Assembly: GCF_007680605.1 (NCBI RefSeq)
Contig: NZ_VEIO01000001.1
Span: 2,919,276-2,983,275 of the forward strand
From: Paenibacillus xylanexedens
GTDB lineage: Bacteria > Bacillota > Bacilli > Paenibacillales > Paenibacillaceae
Reading direction: 5' to 3'
Length of the DNA: 64,000 bases
Shown here: positions 41,755-52,422 of the stretch, one piece after another
Layout: every line of letters begins with the position of its first letter
How positions within the stretch are numbered: the first letter of the stretch is position 1
Program-made: the position numbers and the translations under genes
The notes under the pieces: model-generated
The model's input: only the letters and a program-made list of their open reading frames with translations
Databases searched by the model: none
What the model was told of the DNA's origin: nothing

Positions 41755-43188
41755 CTAGCTTTTCTCTTGAATCAGCTTCCAGACAGGAGCTGTTAACGAC
41801 AATTTGTCATGTCGAACGTAATGGGATGCAAGCCCACGGATCGGATCACCTGCATAAAATTTTTCATACAACAGATGTCTTGCACCGAGCGGACTGCCGA
41901 TGAGATCCCAGGCCAGCTTGAACAGCTCCACTTTTTTCTCGGCACTTACCGCAGCCCCTTCAAAATACAAATGCATAAGTTCGGAAATCGGACCGTAGAA
42001 GTCCTCAATTCCCGAAGGGGTCTGAACAAAGCCACCTGCACCAACTTGTTGAAGTATCTCGACAGCCCGTGGATAATATTTGGTTCCCAAATTCCGCGCC
42101 GTCTCCACATACGTTAGATCAGGAACGAGCACGCCTGACGCATCGGGCACGGCTTTGGCCTCCGCTGCAATAATCAGCGCCTTGATCACGTCAATCTGTG
42201 TCAGCAGTTCCCCCAGTTTCTCTTGAATATGCAGAAATCCGGTGACGCCAATCGACTCGGCTACTGCAAACGCCACCCCTGTCACAAATTCCAGCTTGGC
42301 TACAAAGCGCACAACATTTTGGTGAAAAGCCAGTCCATTGGCCGTGCGGTTCCCGCGAAGCTTCAGCACCTTGTCCGAATCTCCGTAGAGAAGCACCCTT
42401 TCCCACGGAATCAGGACATCATCGAAAAAAAGGACGGCATCCATCTCATCGTATCGTGCACTGAGTGGATGGTTACGTTCTCTGGCATCCGCAAACGATT
42501 CCCTGCACACAATATGTAGTCCTGGTGAATTCGCAGGTACGATTAAGACATGAGCATGTTTCTGATGCCGGGTCTGAAATTGCAGGAACGAAAAGATGAG
42601 AAAATCATGTGTATACGGAGCACCTGTCGCGATCATTTTGGCTCCCCTGACCACAATGCCTTCCGACGTTTCTTTCACCACATGGAGAAATCGCTCTGCG
42701 ATTCGCTCATCATCCAGCCCGCTGGAACGATCAATCTGGGGATCAATGATGGCTGTCGTCAGAAAGAGGTCGCGGTCTCTGGCCTCGTGGTAATAGGTAC
42801 TGATTTTGTCCACGAAGCGCGGGTCCAGCTGGGATAATTCATGCCGGGCCGCGTACCACCCGGTGACTAAGGAACGGGCGTAGTCGGATAACCGGCTCAT
42901 CATGCCACTGGTACTGGAAGACCAGACTGCAAAGGACTGACTGCGCTTGTTCAGCTCGGCTGCTGAGTACGGAATGAGAAATGAGCTGTGTGCATACCGC
43001 TCCTGTCCATCCGGAGCAAAGCCTACTTGCTCCCGTTGAAGAGGATCATCCAGCATGTTAAACAGTTGCCTTATGGTAGACAATGTGCCTTTGAAAGCAG
43101 CATGCTCGGAAATATTCCTGACCTGTTGCCCTTCGAGCCATACACGCCGTCCATCCTCCAGACTGGATATGAAAGTGTCTCCCCTCAA
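41755..43188 (-). CDS. HpaB-family FADH2-dependent oxygenase
   Basis: A 477-residue protein of the 4-hydroxyphenylacetate 3-monooxygenase large-subunit family. Typical segments are LTTAIIDPQIDRS, GIVVRGAKMIATGAPYTHDFL, DDVLIPWERVLLYGD and GAGGFVQTPS. Such enzymes hydroxylate aromatic or heteroaromatic rings with FADH2 supplied by a separate reductase. The start is TTG at 43188, preceded by AGGGGTGA; there is no upstream ATG in frame. It opens an operon of sulfonate enzymes, so an aromatic sulfur compound is a possible substrate. This is an inference from context only. Confidence 0.88.
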   Translation of the reverse strand: MRGDTFISSLEDGRRVWLEGQQVRNISEHAAFKGTLSTIRQLFNMLDDPLQREQVGFAPDGQERYAHSSFLIPYSAAELNKRSQSFAVWSSSTSGMMSRLSDYARSLVTGWYAARHELSQLDPRFVDKISTYYHEARDRDLFLTTAIIDPQIDRSSGLDDERIAERFLHVVKETSEGIVVRGAKMIATGAPYTHDFLIFSFLQFQTRHQKHAHVLIVPANSPGLHIVCRESFADARERNHPLSARYDEMDAVLFFDDVLIPWERVLLYGDSDKVLKLRGNRTANGLAFHQNVVRFVAKLEFVTGVAFAVAESIGVTGFLHIQEKLGELLTQIDVIKALIIAAEAKAVPDASGVLVPDLTYVETARNLGTKYYPRAVEILQQVGAGGFVQTPSGIEDFYGPISELMHLYFEGAAVSAEKKVELFKLAWDLIGSPLGARHLLYEKFYAGDPIRGLASHYVRHDKLSLTAPVWKLIQEKS

Positions 43189-43473
43189 AATGTCACCCCT
43201 TAATCAAATTTTATTTTTCCGATTGATTTGCTATGTTTTATTGTTTATCATAGCTAATATCCATTGGAGCGCAACAATCAATCATGCGAGTTTTGACGGT
43301 TACCGAACACAAATCCTGAATCTGTTGGGCAACGTCAAAATAAACTACAATTCGGCTTCATCTGGAGGTAGCTGAATGGTAAGCTCATTCCCATGGACGT
43401 ATTAAATCCGGCTCTAGACGGTGTTGTTTAACCAACAATTCATCCCAATTTGTTGTATTCGAGGTGATATAAG

Positions 43474-44079
43474 GTGAATGAATCCCGAAGCATGGACCGA
43501 AGAATTCACAGAACTCGTGTCATGATCTCCGAAGCTTTTTTGACCATTATGGCCAAGCAAAATTACTCGGATATCAGTGTCGTAGACATTGCAGAACAAG
43601 CCAACATCAACCGCTCAACGTTCTATGCCCACTTTATAGACAAGGAGGATTTGCTCGATACCATCGTAAATGAGAAATTTCAGTTGCTGGACGATGTGCT
43701 CAAGGAACGTTGTGCTGCCATAGATGAGGTTCCCTCATTTGCCGAGCCTGACCCGATCTTTGCGGTCTTGTTTGAACACATCTTTGAGCATGATGAGTTC
43801 TACCGGGTCATGCTGCTGATCAATCCTGTTGGTAATTTCAGTACCAGGTTGAATGAGGTCATTAAAGCTCACTTTTTTCAACGAATAACCCGAATCGGGT
43901 TAAATCAAAAGGTACAGGTGCCATTGGACATTTTACTGGATCATCTCAGCTTCTCCACCAGCGGAATCATTCATAAATGGCTGGAAAACAACAAAGTTTA
44001 CTCTCCGCATCATATGGCTCTGCAACTTACCCGTCTTGCCCGACTAGGCGTGTACACCGCGATGGGTGCGCATGCTTAA
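43474..44079 (+). CDS. TetR-family regulator, divergent from the organosulfur operon
   Basis: A 201-residue regulator with an N-terminal helix-turn-helix (ISVVDIAEQANINRSTFYAHFIDKEDLLD, in two motif halves) and a helical ligand domain typical of the TetR/YxaF-like group with a C-terminal TetR_C extension. The start is GTG at 43474, with GAGGTGA upstream. The 285-base gap shared with the oxygenase operon is the expected operator region. I saw TTGTT/AACAA inverted repeats near 43425-43440, but none convincing enough to call. Confidence 0.9.
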   Translation: MNESRSMDRRIHRTRVMISEAFLTIMAKQNYSDISVVDIAEQANINRSTFYAHFIDKEDLLDTIVNEKFQLLDDVLKERCAAIDEVPSFAEPDPIFAVLFEHIFEHDEFYRVMLLINPVGNFSTRLNEVIKAHFFQRITRIGLNQKVQVPLDILLDHLSFSTSGIIHKWLENNKVYSPHHMALQLTRLARLGVYTAMGAHA

Positions 44080-44417
44080 GAGATACGCACCCACGGAAGG
44101 AGCATATCAGAGATTCAGAGATTGCTCTGTTTGATCCTGTGTTACATCGCGTAAACGCACGTATGTATTTTCTGTTACATCTTCGTTCTTTTTTAAAGCA
44201 GATTAATGATCGATACATCCAATCCGCTTCATCTGATCCACCTGTGCATCAATCCGCTCCAGCTTCTCAGGGGCTTGAGCCCGGATATAGTATTCATGGG
44301 AAAAGCTCCAGACGCAGTGAGTCTGCTTCATTGCTTTCGTATACGAAAAAAGGACCGCCCTCCCTCATAATGAAAGGCCGCCCTTCTTATTTACTTTTGC
44401 ACCACCGCAAGCCATAT
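44080..44417. other. intergenic region, no gene seen
   Basis: No credible coding frame or RNA gene. Near 44347-44395 the minus strand has a weak GC-rich stem followed by TTTTTT, which may end the sigK transcript. Confidence 0.5.
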
Positions 44418-45116
44418 CTATTTCTGCTTATAGAACTCATGGTACAGCTTCATCAGCGCGCGTTTCTCGATCCGCGAAACATAACTGCGTGAAATGCCAA
44501 GTTCCTTGGCAATCTCGCGCTGGGTGCGCTCTTCTCCGCCAGCCTCCAGGCCAAAGCGGCCAATGACGACTTCTTTCTCCCGATCATCGAGTATGTCGAG
44601 ATTACGATAAATTTTGCTTTTTTCAATTTTAAGCTGCACACGGTCTACCACATCATCGGCTTCGGTGCCGAGGATATCAATTAATGTAATTTCATTTCCC
44701 TCTTTATCCGTCCCAATGGGGTCATGCAGGGATACGTCTTTACGTGTTTTCTTCAGAGATCTTAAGTGCATTAAGATTTCGTTTTCAATACATCTGGCGG
44801 CAAAAGTCGCCAGCTTTGTGCCTTTGCCTTGCTGAAAGCTTTCGATGGCTTTGATCAATCCAATCGTTCCAATGGAAATCAGGTCCTCCTGATCTTCTCC
44901 GGTATTGTCAAACTTCTTGACGATATGCGCCACAAGACGCAGATTGTGTTCAATGAGCAGATTGCGCGAGTGGGCATTACCTTCAGCCATGAGGCGCAGG
45001 TGTTTGGCTTCGTCATCCTCAGCGAGCGGCTGGGGAAACGCATTGTTTTTGACATACGAAACGAGTAACGTTAATTCTTTGATGAACAGGGCTATTGCGG
45101 TAAACAATCCGGGCAC
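44418..45116 (-). CDS. sigK: sporulation sigma factor K, intact
   Basis: A 232-residue sigma factor. The N-terminal pro-sequence ([27 protein letters not shown], a hydrophobic helix followed by NNAFPQPL) matches pro-sigma-K, which SpoIVFB cleaves in the mother cell. Region 2 ([30 protein letters not shown]) and region 4 ([24 protein letters not shown]) are clear. The start is GTG at 45116 with GGAGG eight bases upstream. The gene is continuous here, not split by a skin-like element as in B. subtilis. A sigma-E/sigma-K-type -10 box lies upstream, so mother-cell control and autoregulation are likely. Confidence 0.96.
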   Translation of the reverse strand: MPGLFTAIALFIKELTLLVSYVKNNAFPQPLAEDDEAKHLRLMAEGNAHSRNLLIEHNLRLVAHIVKKFDNTGEDQEDLISIGTIGLIKAIESFQQGKGTKLATFAARCIENEILMHLRSLKKTRKDVSLHDPIGTDKEGNEITLIDILGTEADDVVDRVQLKIEKSKIYRNLDILDDREKEVVIGRFGLEAGGEERTQREIAKELGISRSYVSRIEKRALMKLYHEFYKQK

Positions 45117-45179
45117 AGATGACACCTCCTGCAGTTTTACAACGATCTGGCCTGAGCACATAAGGGAACAGGGTCGATC

Positions 45180-45207
45180 TATTGTATGTGGGCAGAGGCC
45201 TAGAAGT
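45180..45207 (-). promoter_or_regulatory. sigma-E/sigma-K-type promoter of sigK
   Basis: On the minus strand CATACAATA (45180-45188) matches both the sigma-K -10 (CATANNNTA) and the sigma-E -10 (CATACAAT). An AC at 45206-45207, 17 bases upstream, fits the sigma-K -35. The sigma-E -35 is not good. Confidence 0.65.
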
Positions 45208-45242
45208 GCACGTACCATTAAATCTGCATCTAAATAAACACT

Positions 45243-45428
45243 TTACACACTCACCGTAACAATTGAACCCACTCTCTCCAGCAGCAAAAACTCTTTCTCT
45301 ACACTTTCAATAAAATATTTCCTTTCACCAAACAAAATCACATCATGTTGTACCAGCCGAACTTCGCTTTTAAAATAGATCACGTTATCCGTTTCCCGAA
45401 ATGCCCCTTTGTAATAAAACATCGTCAT
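45243..45428 (-). CDS. small conserved-looking hypothetical protein
   Basis: A 61-residue protein, predicted mostly beta (VIYFKSEVRLVQHDVILFGERKYFIESVEKEFLLLERV). It has no membrane segment. The ATG at 45428 follows GAGGGAG; a GTG at 45446 is in frame. I do not recognise the family. The dense alternation of hydrophobic and charged residues and the good ribosome site favour a real gene. It lies upstream of sigK on the same strand but is separated from it by the sigK promoter. Confidence 0.6.
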   Translation of the reverse strand: MTMFYYKGAFRETDNVIYFKSEVRLVQHDVILFGERKYFIESVEKEFLLLERVGSIVTVSV

Positions 45429-45527
45429 CAACTCCCTCACTTTCACGAAACCACCTATGTATGTCTCATCTTATACTATACTATTTACCCTTTCGATCTG
45501 AATCGGTTACACCCAAAAATACACAAA

Positions 45528-45559
45528 GCCTCAGGCACTATGAAATACAGGCCTGAGGC
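45528..45559 (-). terminator. intrinsic terminator of the secreted esterase gene
   Basis: GCCTCAGG (45528-45535) pairs with CCTGAGGC (45552-45559); TTTGTGTATTTTT follows on the minus strand. Confidence 0.8.
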
Positions 45560-45658
45560 TGATGCTCATCCCATCGCTCCCCCTTAACGCTATACTCTTA
45601 TTAAAGAATAGTGTGGATGGAACTTTGAGATGATTACTTTTGGATGGAAGCTGCTATA

Positions 45659-46591
<933 letters not shown>

Positions 46592-47059
46592 TCACTTTTC
46601 TCCTCTCAATTGAGTTAATCATAGGCAATACCCCTGTCATGAAAGCCCTTACAAATAAATCCACCACCTCCCTTCCGTCACACGCACTGGGGATAGAATA
46701 CGTTGAAATTTGTAAATTTAACTTGATTTCTCTCTTGCAAAATTACTTATATAGTATATTTAAACTTATTTATCCATTTTTTGCAACTATATTCGACACA
46801 TTGTATCTACACATAATCTTTCTTTATATTAAGCAAAGAATCCACGCTTCTCTTTTCTAACAAAACCACACTATAAAAAAATGTAAATTACTGTTGTTAA
46901 ATTGAATATTTTACCTTATTATAATCTCAAACAAGGAGGTGTCTATACCAAATTACAATATTTTCTCGTTTTCTCTTGTCTACAGGCATTTAGTTCACCA
47001 AGTCAGGCGGCATGATTGATTGTTCTGCAAACCAACTATTTCTTGGGAGGGAAATGATT
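46592..47059. other. AT-rich divergent intergenic region
   Basis: No gene is supported. A TATAAT (46920-46925) and, after it, an AAGGAGGTG at about 46934 with no start codon at a usable distance are seen ahead of the discoidin-domain gene. The latter could be a vestigial site. Confidence 0.5.
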
Positions 47060-49492
47060 GTGAACAAACTTCGCTCATCTATTCAAAAGACATGGGCCTC
47101 ATTTTTGGTTTTCACGTTATTGCTGCCTTTACTTGTCGGTCTTTGGCCTACCAGTGCCTACTCTGCTTCTAACAACGAGGGAAAACTATACATAACGGCC
47201 GACAACGAATTCTCACTTTTTGTTAACGGTAAACAAGCAGGTAAAGGGGATGACTGGACCAAAGCCTATACATTCCCTGTTTCCATTCAACCTGGCACAA
47301 ATGTTATTGCGGTTCAAGCCAAGGACTGGGGTTCGTATGCCGGACTGCTGGCAGATCTCAGTTATGAAGATGAAAATCTGGTTACTGACTTCAACTGGAA
47401 AGTATCTGAACGATACGTTGAGGGTTGGGAACAACCAAGATTCGATGATACATCCTGGGCGCGCGCTTCAGATTTTGGACGTTATGGCATTGATCCATGG
47501 CAACAAATCCAAGGCATGCCGGAAGAGACAAGTGCACGTTGGATCTGGGCAGGCAAAACAAATGTGGATGCCCCTGTTACGGAAGCTTATTTCCGCATCA
47601 CGTTTACCATTTCGGAAGACGGCCTGGGGGTCAGTAGTCCGATTACATCCTCCGGCCAGTTTGAGCAGGTGGATTATCAATTAAAACCGACACAACCTAT
47701 GCCATCTTCCATCGTGCAGAAACTACCCGTCGTTAATTCCGTCTTCGAAACAGTGGAAGATAAAGGTTCAATCGAACTGAATTCCCGAGAAGCCGCTTCG
47801 ATTGGAAACCTGCTTTCTCCTGGCCAGATATTTCTGGATGAATCCTCCGCCAGGGCAATCAAAGTTGCGAGCACCAGCAAAAGTAAAGATGGATTAATGG
47901 TAGATTACACCACGCCTGGTGTAGATGAACTGTTTGATTACTATGATATTCCTGAGCAGGAAGTTTCTTTGGAAGAACGAAATATTGTCATGCCTGATCT
48001 GGATATGGTGCTGGAAAGCAATGAACGGCCTGACGCCTCCTCTCTATCAGATGAGCAGACAAACATGGATCAAGAGATCAAACATTTCAACATCGATAAC
48101 ACACTCCAGCAAGACGCTAATCTCTCGAATCCAGATGTTCAGACCAATGAAGCCCTTACAGCCGTTGATCCTACGGACCTGGTTGACCACACGTTAGATC
48201 AGAGCGTCGAAACTCCGATTCATGAAATTGACGAAACCTTGATCCATCAGGGTGAAGAAGCTCCAGTAGGTCTGGATCAAACCAATTCCGCAGACCTCAC
48301 TGATGCAAACGCCATCGATATGAATGAGCTTATTCGCACCGCCGGGGCAGGGGATTTTGCAACTTGCAAAAAGTCAGGCAACGAGTTTGTCTGCGACTTC
48401 AAAAAAGTGCTTGTGAATCAACAGAATGCAAACGGTAACAAAGTTTACGTTGAAGCAGGCGGCAAACTTACATTGATCGCACCCAAGGTAACAGGAAAAT
48501 ATGGTTTCTGGGGAAAATACGATCTGAAATTTACAGCAGGCGAGAAAGCGAACGTCTACATTAAAGGCGATGCCAAATTCAAAAAAGAAGTTAAAGTGCC
48601 GATTATGGGCTTCAATATCGGCGCAGGCAGTCTGGGCTCCGTATCCGTTGGGGTATTCCTTGTCATCGGTATTGATGGCAATGTCACATTTGAATTCCAA
48701 GTGGATCAGGGGTATACCGTCACTCTAGGTGTAAAAGGTAAAACACGGGCCTATATTCCTGTACAAATCAAGCCTTACAGCAATGTGAGCCGTTATCTTA
48801 CCGTCACACATAAAATTGAAGGACAAGTTACGGCTTGGGCAGGAGCCAAAGCCGAAGTAAGTTTGAAAATTGCAGGCAAGAAAATATTAGAGGTCAGTGT
48901 GTTCGCAGGCATTGAGGCCACAGGAAAATGGACAAGTAGCAACAGTGTGCCAAGCACCATGTCCCTTACCATTGATGCGCTCGTGAAGGGGGAAGGAGCT
49001 GTATTTAATAAATCCTTCAAACTCTTTGAACTACGCTGGAATCTGGTAAGACTGGTGAAAAACCCTACCAATCCGGGAACCGGGCAGAACCTCGCGAGAA
49101 ATGCAACCATAACCGCATCCTCCACCTATCCGGGGTACTCAACAGCCCGAATCAATGACGGCGACCGTAACACGGCGCTTGGGGAAAGTTATAGCTGGGC
49201 AAACAATCGTAATTCATCATTACCGCAATATGTCGTTCTTGATCTGCCTGCATCCAGTTCCATTCAGCGGATCGATCTATATACAACCAAGGGTTATGTC
49301 CTTGCCAACTACGACCTGCAATACTGGAATGGTTCAAGCTGGGTAAACCTGGTTCAAATCACAGGCAACCAGGAGACGACACGATCACATACCTTTACAG
49401 CAGTTAACACCTCCAAGGTCCGTGTCGTCGCTAGCAGAGGACCTTCACATCAGCCAACCTATGTCCGAATTAACGAGCTTGAAATCTATTAA
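47060..49492 (+). CDS. large secreted protein with rhamnosidase-like N-domain and C-terminal discoidin domain
   Basis: An 810-residue secreted protein. The signal peptide ends near TSAYSA. Residues about 40-200 look like a jelly-roll domain of the kind in alpha-L-rhamnosidase N-termini (ADNEFSLFVNGK, NVIAVQAKDWG, WIWAGK). An acidic, repetitive spacer rich in Asp, Glu, Thr and Gln follows (about 270-440), then a beta-rich middle region of unknown family (about 450-680, two Cys in ATCKKSGNEFVCDF) and a C-terminal F5/8 type C domain (NLARNATITASS, YVRINELEIY). GTG at 47060 is spaced eight bases after GGAGGG; ATG at 47054 is too close. A role in binding a cell-surface or plant polysaccharide is likely; no catalytic motif is visible. 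Confidence 0.88.
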   Translation: MNKLRSSIQKTWASFLVFTLLLPLLVGLWPTSAYSASNNEGKLYITADNEFSLFVNGKQAGKGDDWTKAYTFPVSIQPGTNVIAVQAKDWGSYAGLLADLSYEDENLVTDFNWKVSERYVEGWEQPRFDDTSWARASDFGRYGIDPWQQIQGMPEETSARWIWAGKTNVDAPVTEAYFRITFTISEDGLGVSSPITSSGQFEQVDYQLKPTQPMPSSIVQKLPVVNSVFETVEDKGSIELNSREAASIGNLLSPGQIFLDESSARAIKVASTSKSKDGLMVDYTTPGVDELFDYYDIPEQEVSLEERNIVMPDLDMVLESNERPDASSLSDEQTNMDQEIKHFNIDNTLQQDANLSNPDVQTNEALTAVDPTDLVDHTLDQSVETPIHEIDETLIHQGEEAPVGLDQTNSADLTDANAIDMNELIRTAGAGDFATCKKSGNEFVCDFKKVLVNQQNANGNKVYVEAGGKLTLIAPKVTGKYGFWGKYDLKFTAGEKANVYIKGDAKFKKEVKVPIMGFNIGAGSLGSVSVGVFLVIGIDGNVTFEFQVDQGYTVTLGVKGKTRAYIPVQIKPYSNVSRYLTVTHKIEGQVTAWAGAKAEVSLKIAGKKILEVSVFAGIEATGKWTSSNSVPSTMSLTIDALVKGEGAVFNKSFKLFELRWNLVRLVKNPTNPGTGQNLARNATITASSTYPGYSTARINDGDRNTALGESYSWANNRNSSLPQYVVLDLPASSSIQRIDLYTTKGYVLANYDLQYWNGSSWVNLVQITGNQETTRSHTFTAVNTSKVRVVASRGPSHQPTYVRINELEIY

Positions 49493-49510
49493 AATGCAGT
49501 AAAATGCAAT

Positions 49511-49557
49511 AAACCTCAGCTTTCTTGTTTTCAACAAGAGGCTGAGGTTTATCTTTT
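49511..49557. terminator. strong intrinsic terminator, bidirectional
   Basis: AAACCTCAGC (49511-49520) pairs with GCTGAGGTTT (49541-49550), with an inner CTTGTT/AACAAG stem, then ATCTTTTGTT. It lies between convergent genes. Confidence 0.9.
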
Positions 49558-49598
49558 GTTATTTCGTACACACAGTAATTTAAGGAACCGGCAGTCGG

Positions 49599-50891
49599 TT
49601 AGTGAGCATTAGCAGGATATATACCCTCTGCACCATCTGGTAAAGATTTCTTATCCTGCTTAAACAAGCTGAGTAACAATCCAAGCAAGCCAAGCGCTGC
49701 AATGACTGCAGCATAGATTGGCACTGATATCAGTCCCGTATGTGTAATGGCAAATCCGCCGATATAAGCTCCCGCTGCATTCCCCAGATTAAACGCAGAG
49801 TGACTGGATGTCGTCGCCAGCAGCGGAGCTTCACGCGTCATATTCATAATGCGAATCTGAAGTCCTGGCATAATGCCAAAGGCTGCGACACCCCAGAAGA
49901 AGATCGTGATTACCGCCAACACCGGATTGTGCAGTGTCAGCGTTAATGCAGCGAGTAGCGCAGCAAGAATACCGAAGTTCACAATCAGTGAAGGCATAAG
50001 CTTCCAGTCCGCCAGACGGCCACCAACCATATTCCCTAGTGTGACACCGAAGCCAAACAGCACCAGTATCCAGGTTACACTCTTCTCCGCAAAGCCGCTA
50101 ATATCAACCAGCATCGGCGTAATGTAGGTGAAAACTGCAAACAAGCTTCCGCAACCCATTGCTCCGATAAGGAGCACAAGCAATACCTGTGGACGGATCA
50201 GATTGCGGAACTGTTGTCCCAGGTTAGCTGGTGTTCCTTGCGGAATAACCGGGATAAAACGAATAATACCAAGCAATGAAACAATGCCGAGAATGGTAAT
50301 CGCGCCAAAAGAAGAACGCCAGCCAAGCTGTTGACCGATAAATGTCCCAAACGGAACACCGATAATATTAGCGATGGTCAGTCCCGCAAGCACTACCGAT
50401 ACCGCTCCTGCCCTCCGGTCTGGTGTTACAAGCTTGGTAGCCATGATTGAACCTACACCAAGGAACGTGCCGTGAGCAAATGCCGTCAGGATACGTGCCG
50501 AGATGAGTAGCCCATACGTAGGCGCTATGACAGACAAGGCGTTACCTACTATGAAAATGCACATCAGCAGCACCAATAGTTTTTTCTGCGGAATCTTGTG
50601 TGTGAACACGGTTAAAATAGGAGCGCCTACGGCTACGCCGAGTGCATATCCCGTAATTAATTGTCCCGCCTGTGGAATGCTTACGTTCAGATCCGTTGCC
50701 ACATTAGGCAATAAACCCATAATGATGAATTCGGTCATGCCAATGGCGAATGCCCCAATCGTCAAGCACAACAGCGACAAAGGAAACGGTTTACGTTTGC
50801 CAGACTTTGAAGTCTGTGACTTACTCGTGGATGCTGCCGATTCACCCCGTTCATCTGTTGAATGGTCTAATGAATGTTCTGTCTTACTCAT
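49599..50891 (-). CDS. MFS drug/sugar efflux transporter, AraJ/DHA1 type
   Basis: A 430-residue twelve-helix major facilitator. GMTEFIIMGLLPNVATDL, the loop between helices 2 and 3 (FTHKIPQKK) and ARILTAFAHGTFLGVG are typical of the AraJ/YdhP branch. The N-terminal 35 residues are a hydrophilic Ser/Lys-rich extension, and the C-terminus is short and charged. The start at 50891 has GAAGGG upstream. Substrates of this branch are poorly known and include sugars and drugs. It is about 66 bases from the ADP-ribosylglycohydrolase gene on the same strand, so co-transcription is possible. Confidence 0.9.
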   Translation of the reverse strand: MSKTEHSLDHSTDERGESAASTSKSQTSKSGKRKPFPLSLLCLTIGAFAIGMTEFIIMGLLPNVATDLNVSIPQAGQLITGYALGVAVGAPILTVFTHKIPQKKLLVLLMCIFIVGNALSVIAPTYGLLISARILTAFAHGTFLGVGSIMATKLVTPDRRAGAVSVVLAGLTIANIIGVPFGTFIGQQLGWRSSFGAITILGIVSLLGIIRFIPVIPQGTPANLGQQFRNLIRPQVLLVLLIGAMGCGSLFAVFTYITPMLVDISGFAEKSVTWILVLFGFGVTLGNMVGGRLADWKLMPSLIVNFGILAALLAALTLTLHNPVLAVITIFFWGVAAFGIMPGLQIRIMNMTREAPLLATTSSHSAFNLGNAAGAYIGGFAITHTGLISVPIYAAVIAALGLLGLLLSLFKQDKKSLPDGAEGIYPANAH

Positions 50892-50957
50892 GATGTTTTC
50901 CCTTCTCCTGTCCCTCATATATCTATTGTTTTACGCCATGCTCTTTCTCTACATGTT

Positions 50958-51905
50958 CTATGATTTTCTCTGCGCGGTGTTGCCCAAAGCTTTTAACCAT
51001 AATGTCTCATTTAATTGAGCAAATGTATCTCTCATTGCCAGCTTGTCCTGCCACTGGGATGGAATCCCACTTCGCCCGTAATACGCACCCGCAATCTGTC
51101 CATAGACAGCACCGGTTGTATCTGCATCATCTCCCAGATTAACGGCAAGCAACACGCCATCTGAAAAACCGGATGACTTGTTGAACGCCCACAGCGCGGC
51201 TTCCAGAGAACGAACCACATACCCGCTGCCTTGAATTTCGGGCGGTTCTTTACGCTCGTATGACCCCATAACCACTGCTTCGATGGCAGGTGAAAAAGAA
51301 CTCCTTTTCTCCGTCCGCCAGCGCTTCATCGTCTCTGGAGATAACATTGTCGCCTTGTCTGCTCCATGGAATCCCGCCACAAGAATGGCTGCCAGCACTT
51401 CGCAAGCCTCTACACTTTCCGTCGCTGCATGTGTTGTTCGCGAACTCAGCCCTGCGTAACGAACCGCCTCCGACGGTTGAAGCGCATAAGCCATGGCAAC
51501 TGGAGCAAGTCTCATGATGGAGCCATTGCCCGCAGTCATGGGGTCCGTTGATCCACTGTAGGCTTCACCGGTTCGAGCAAATCGTTCAAGCGCGCTTCGC
51601 GTAGCTCCACCAATATCAAAACAATCTCCGGTACTGCTCATATAACCGATCTTATACCAATTCGTATAGCGGCGCATTTGATCAGCGGGATCGAAATTGG
51701 GCTGACGCACAAGACTTTCCGCCAAACATAGAGCCATAGAGGTATCGTCCGTCCATTCTCCCGCTTTTAATCCAAACACTCCGCCGCCCACCATATCTGT
51801 AACAGGTTCGAAGGTTCCTGGACTGCTGAATTCAACGGTTGTTCCGAGGGCATCTCCCACTGCAAGCCCGATCAAACTACCCTCAAAACGATCTCTTTGC
51901 AGCAT
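50958..51905 (-). CDS. ADP-ribosylglycohydrolase (DraG/ARH family)
   Basis: A 315-residue helical hydrolase with all metal-site motifs: GLAVGDALGTTVEF, EWTDDTSMALCLAESL, GNGSIMRLAPVA and NLGDDADTTGAVYGQIAGAYYG. The two-magnesium centre removes ADP-ribose from proteins or small molecules. The start at 51905 has AAGGAGGA upstream. No ADP-ribosyltransferase gene is adjacent, apart from the ADP-ribose-transferring KptA 27 kb away, so the substrate is open; many such genes act on ADP-ribosylated metabolites or on toxins. Confidence 0.93.
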   Translation of the reverse strand: MLQRDRFEGSLIGLAVGDALGTTVEFSSPGTFEPVTDMVGGGVFGLKAGEWTDDTSMALCLAESLVRQPNFDPADQMRRYTNWYKIGYMSSTGDCFDIGGATRSALERFARTGEAYSGSTDPMTAGNGSIMRLAPVAMAYALQPSEAVRYAGLSSRTTHAATESVEACEVLAAILVAGFHGADKATMLSPETMKRWRTEKRSSFSPAIEAVVMGSYERKEPPEIQGSGYVVRSLEAALWAFNKSSGFSDGVLLAVNLGDDADTTGAVYGQIAGAYYGRSGIPSQWQDKLAMRDTFAQLNETLWLKALGNTAQRKS

Positions 51906-52422
51906 GTTCTCTTCCTCCTTCACATCACTTATCGCGTTACAAGCTCATTCTCTTATTTTCCCACATGCGCTGATCTGCCGTAAAGCAAATTAAACAAAAC
52001 ATGCCGATTCATTTCTTCTATTATAAACGTGTCGAAAGCTGTTGGATGGTCAAATACGATCCATTTTCAACAATTTTTTTTATTTTTTTCGTGCTGAAAA
52101 AACCGTTCATCCATTACACCGCTTACATGCAAAGGGCTTAACGATTTGCAAGGTTTTACATTTTCAGAAAACAAGTCACACATATGAAAATTTACAATGT
52201 AAACATTCATGACACACTTGACCCTCTTCTTCGTCCTGTGGTACGGTTTTATTAGATCTAACGCATATTTTTTCCCAGATTAATATTCATTTTCAGCTTT
52301 TCGCGTCAACTAATGTTCCGCAGGTTAATGAATATACGGGAATTGATTTGCAGAAAATTTACGAAACAAAATGTTTTATTTCCAATCCCAACACAAATTC
52401 TGAAAACAGGAGGAACAAATGT
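51906..52422. other. AT-rich divergent intergenic region
   Basis: No gene is supported. It contains poly-T tracts at 52073-52090 and a possible promoter with an inverted repeat (52191-52247) for the rightward mannitol-type operon. Confidence 0.5.
52191..52247 (+). promoter_or_regulatory. possible promoter and operator of the HAD-mtlD operon
   Basis: TTGACC (52218-52223) and an extended -10, TGG plus TACGGT (52239-52247), are 18 bases apart. TTTACA-A-TGTAAA (52191-52203) is a perfect short inverted repeat just upstream of the -35, a position suited to an activator. The -10 is weak. Confidence 0.4.

Noticed and set aside
43200..43473. TetR operator or sulfur-regulator box before the HpaB-like gene
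   Set aside because: Only loose inverted repeats are visible; none stands out from background.
44347..44395. GC-rich stem near the end of sigK as a terminator
   Set aside because: The arms do not pair well; noted only as a weak possibility.
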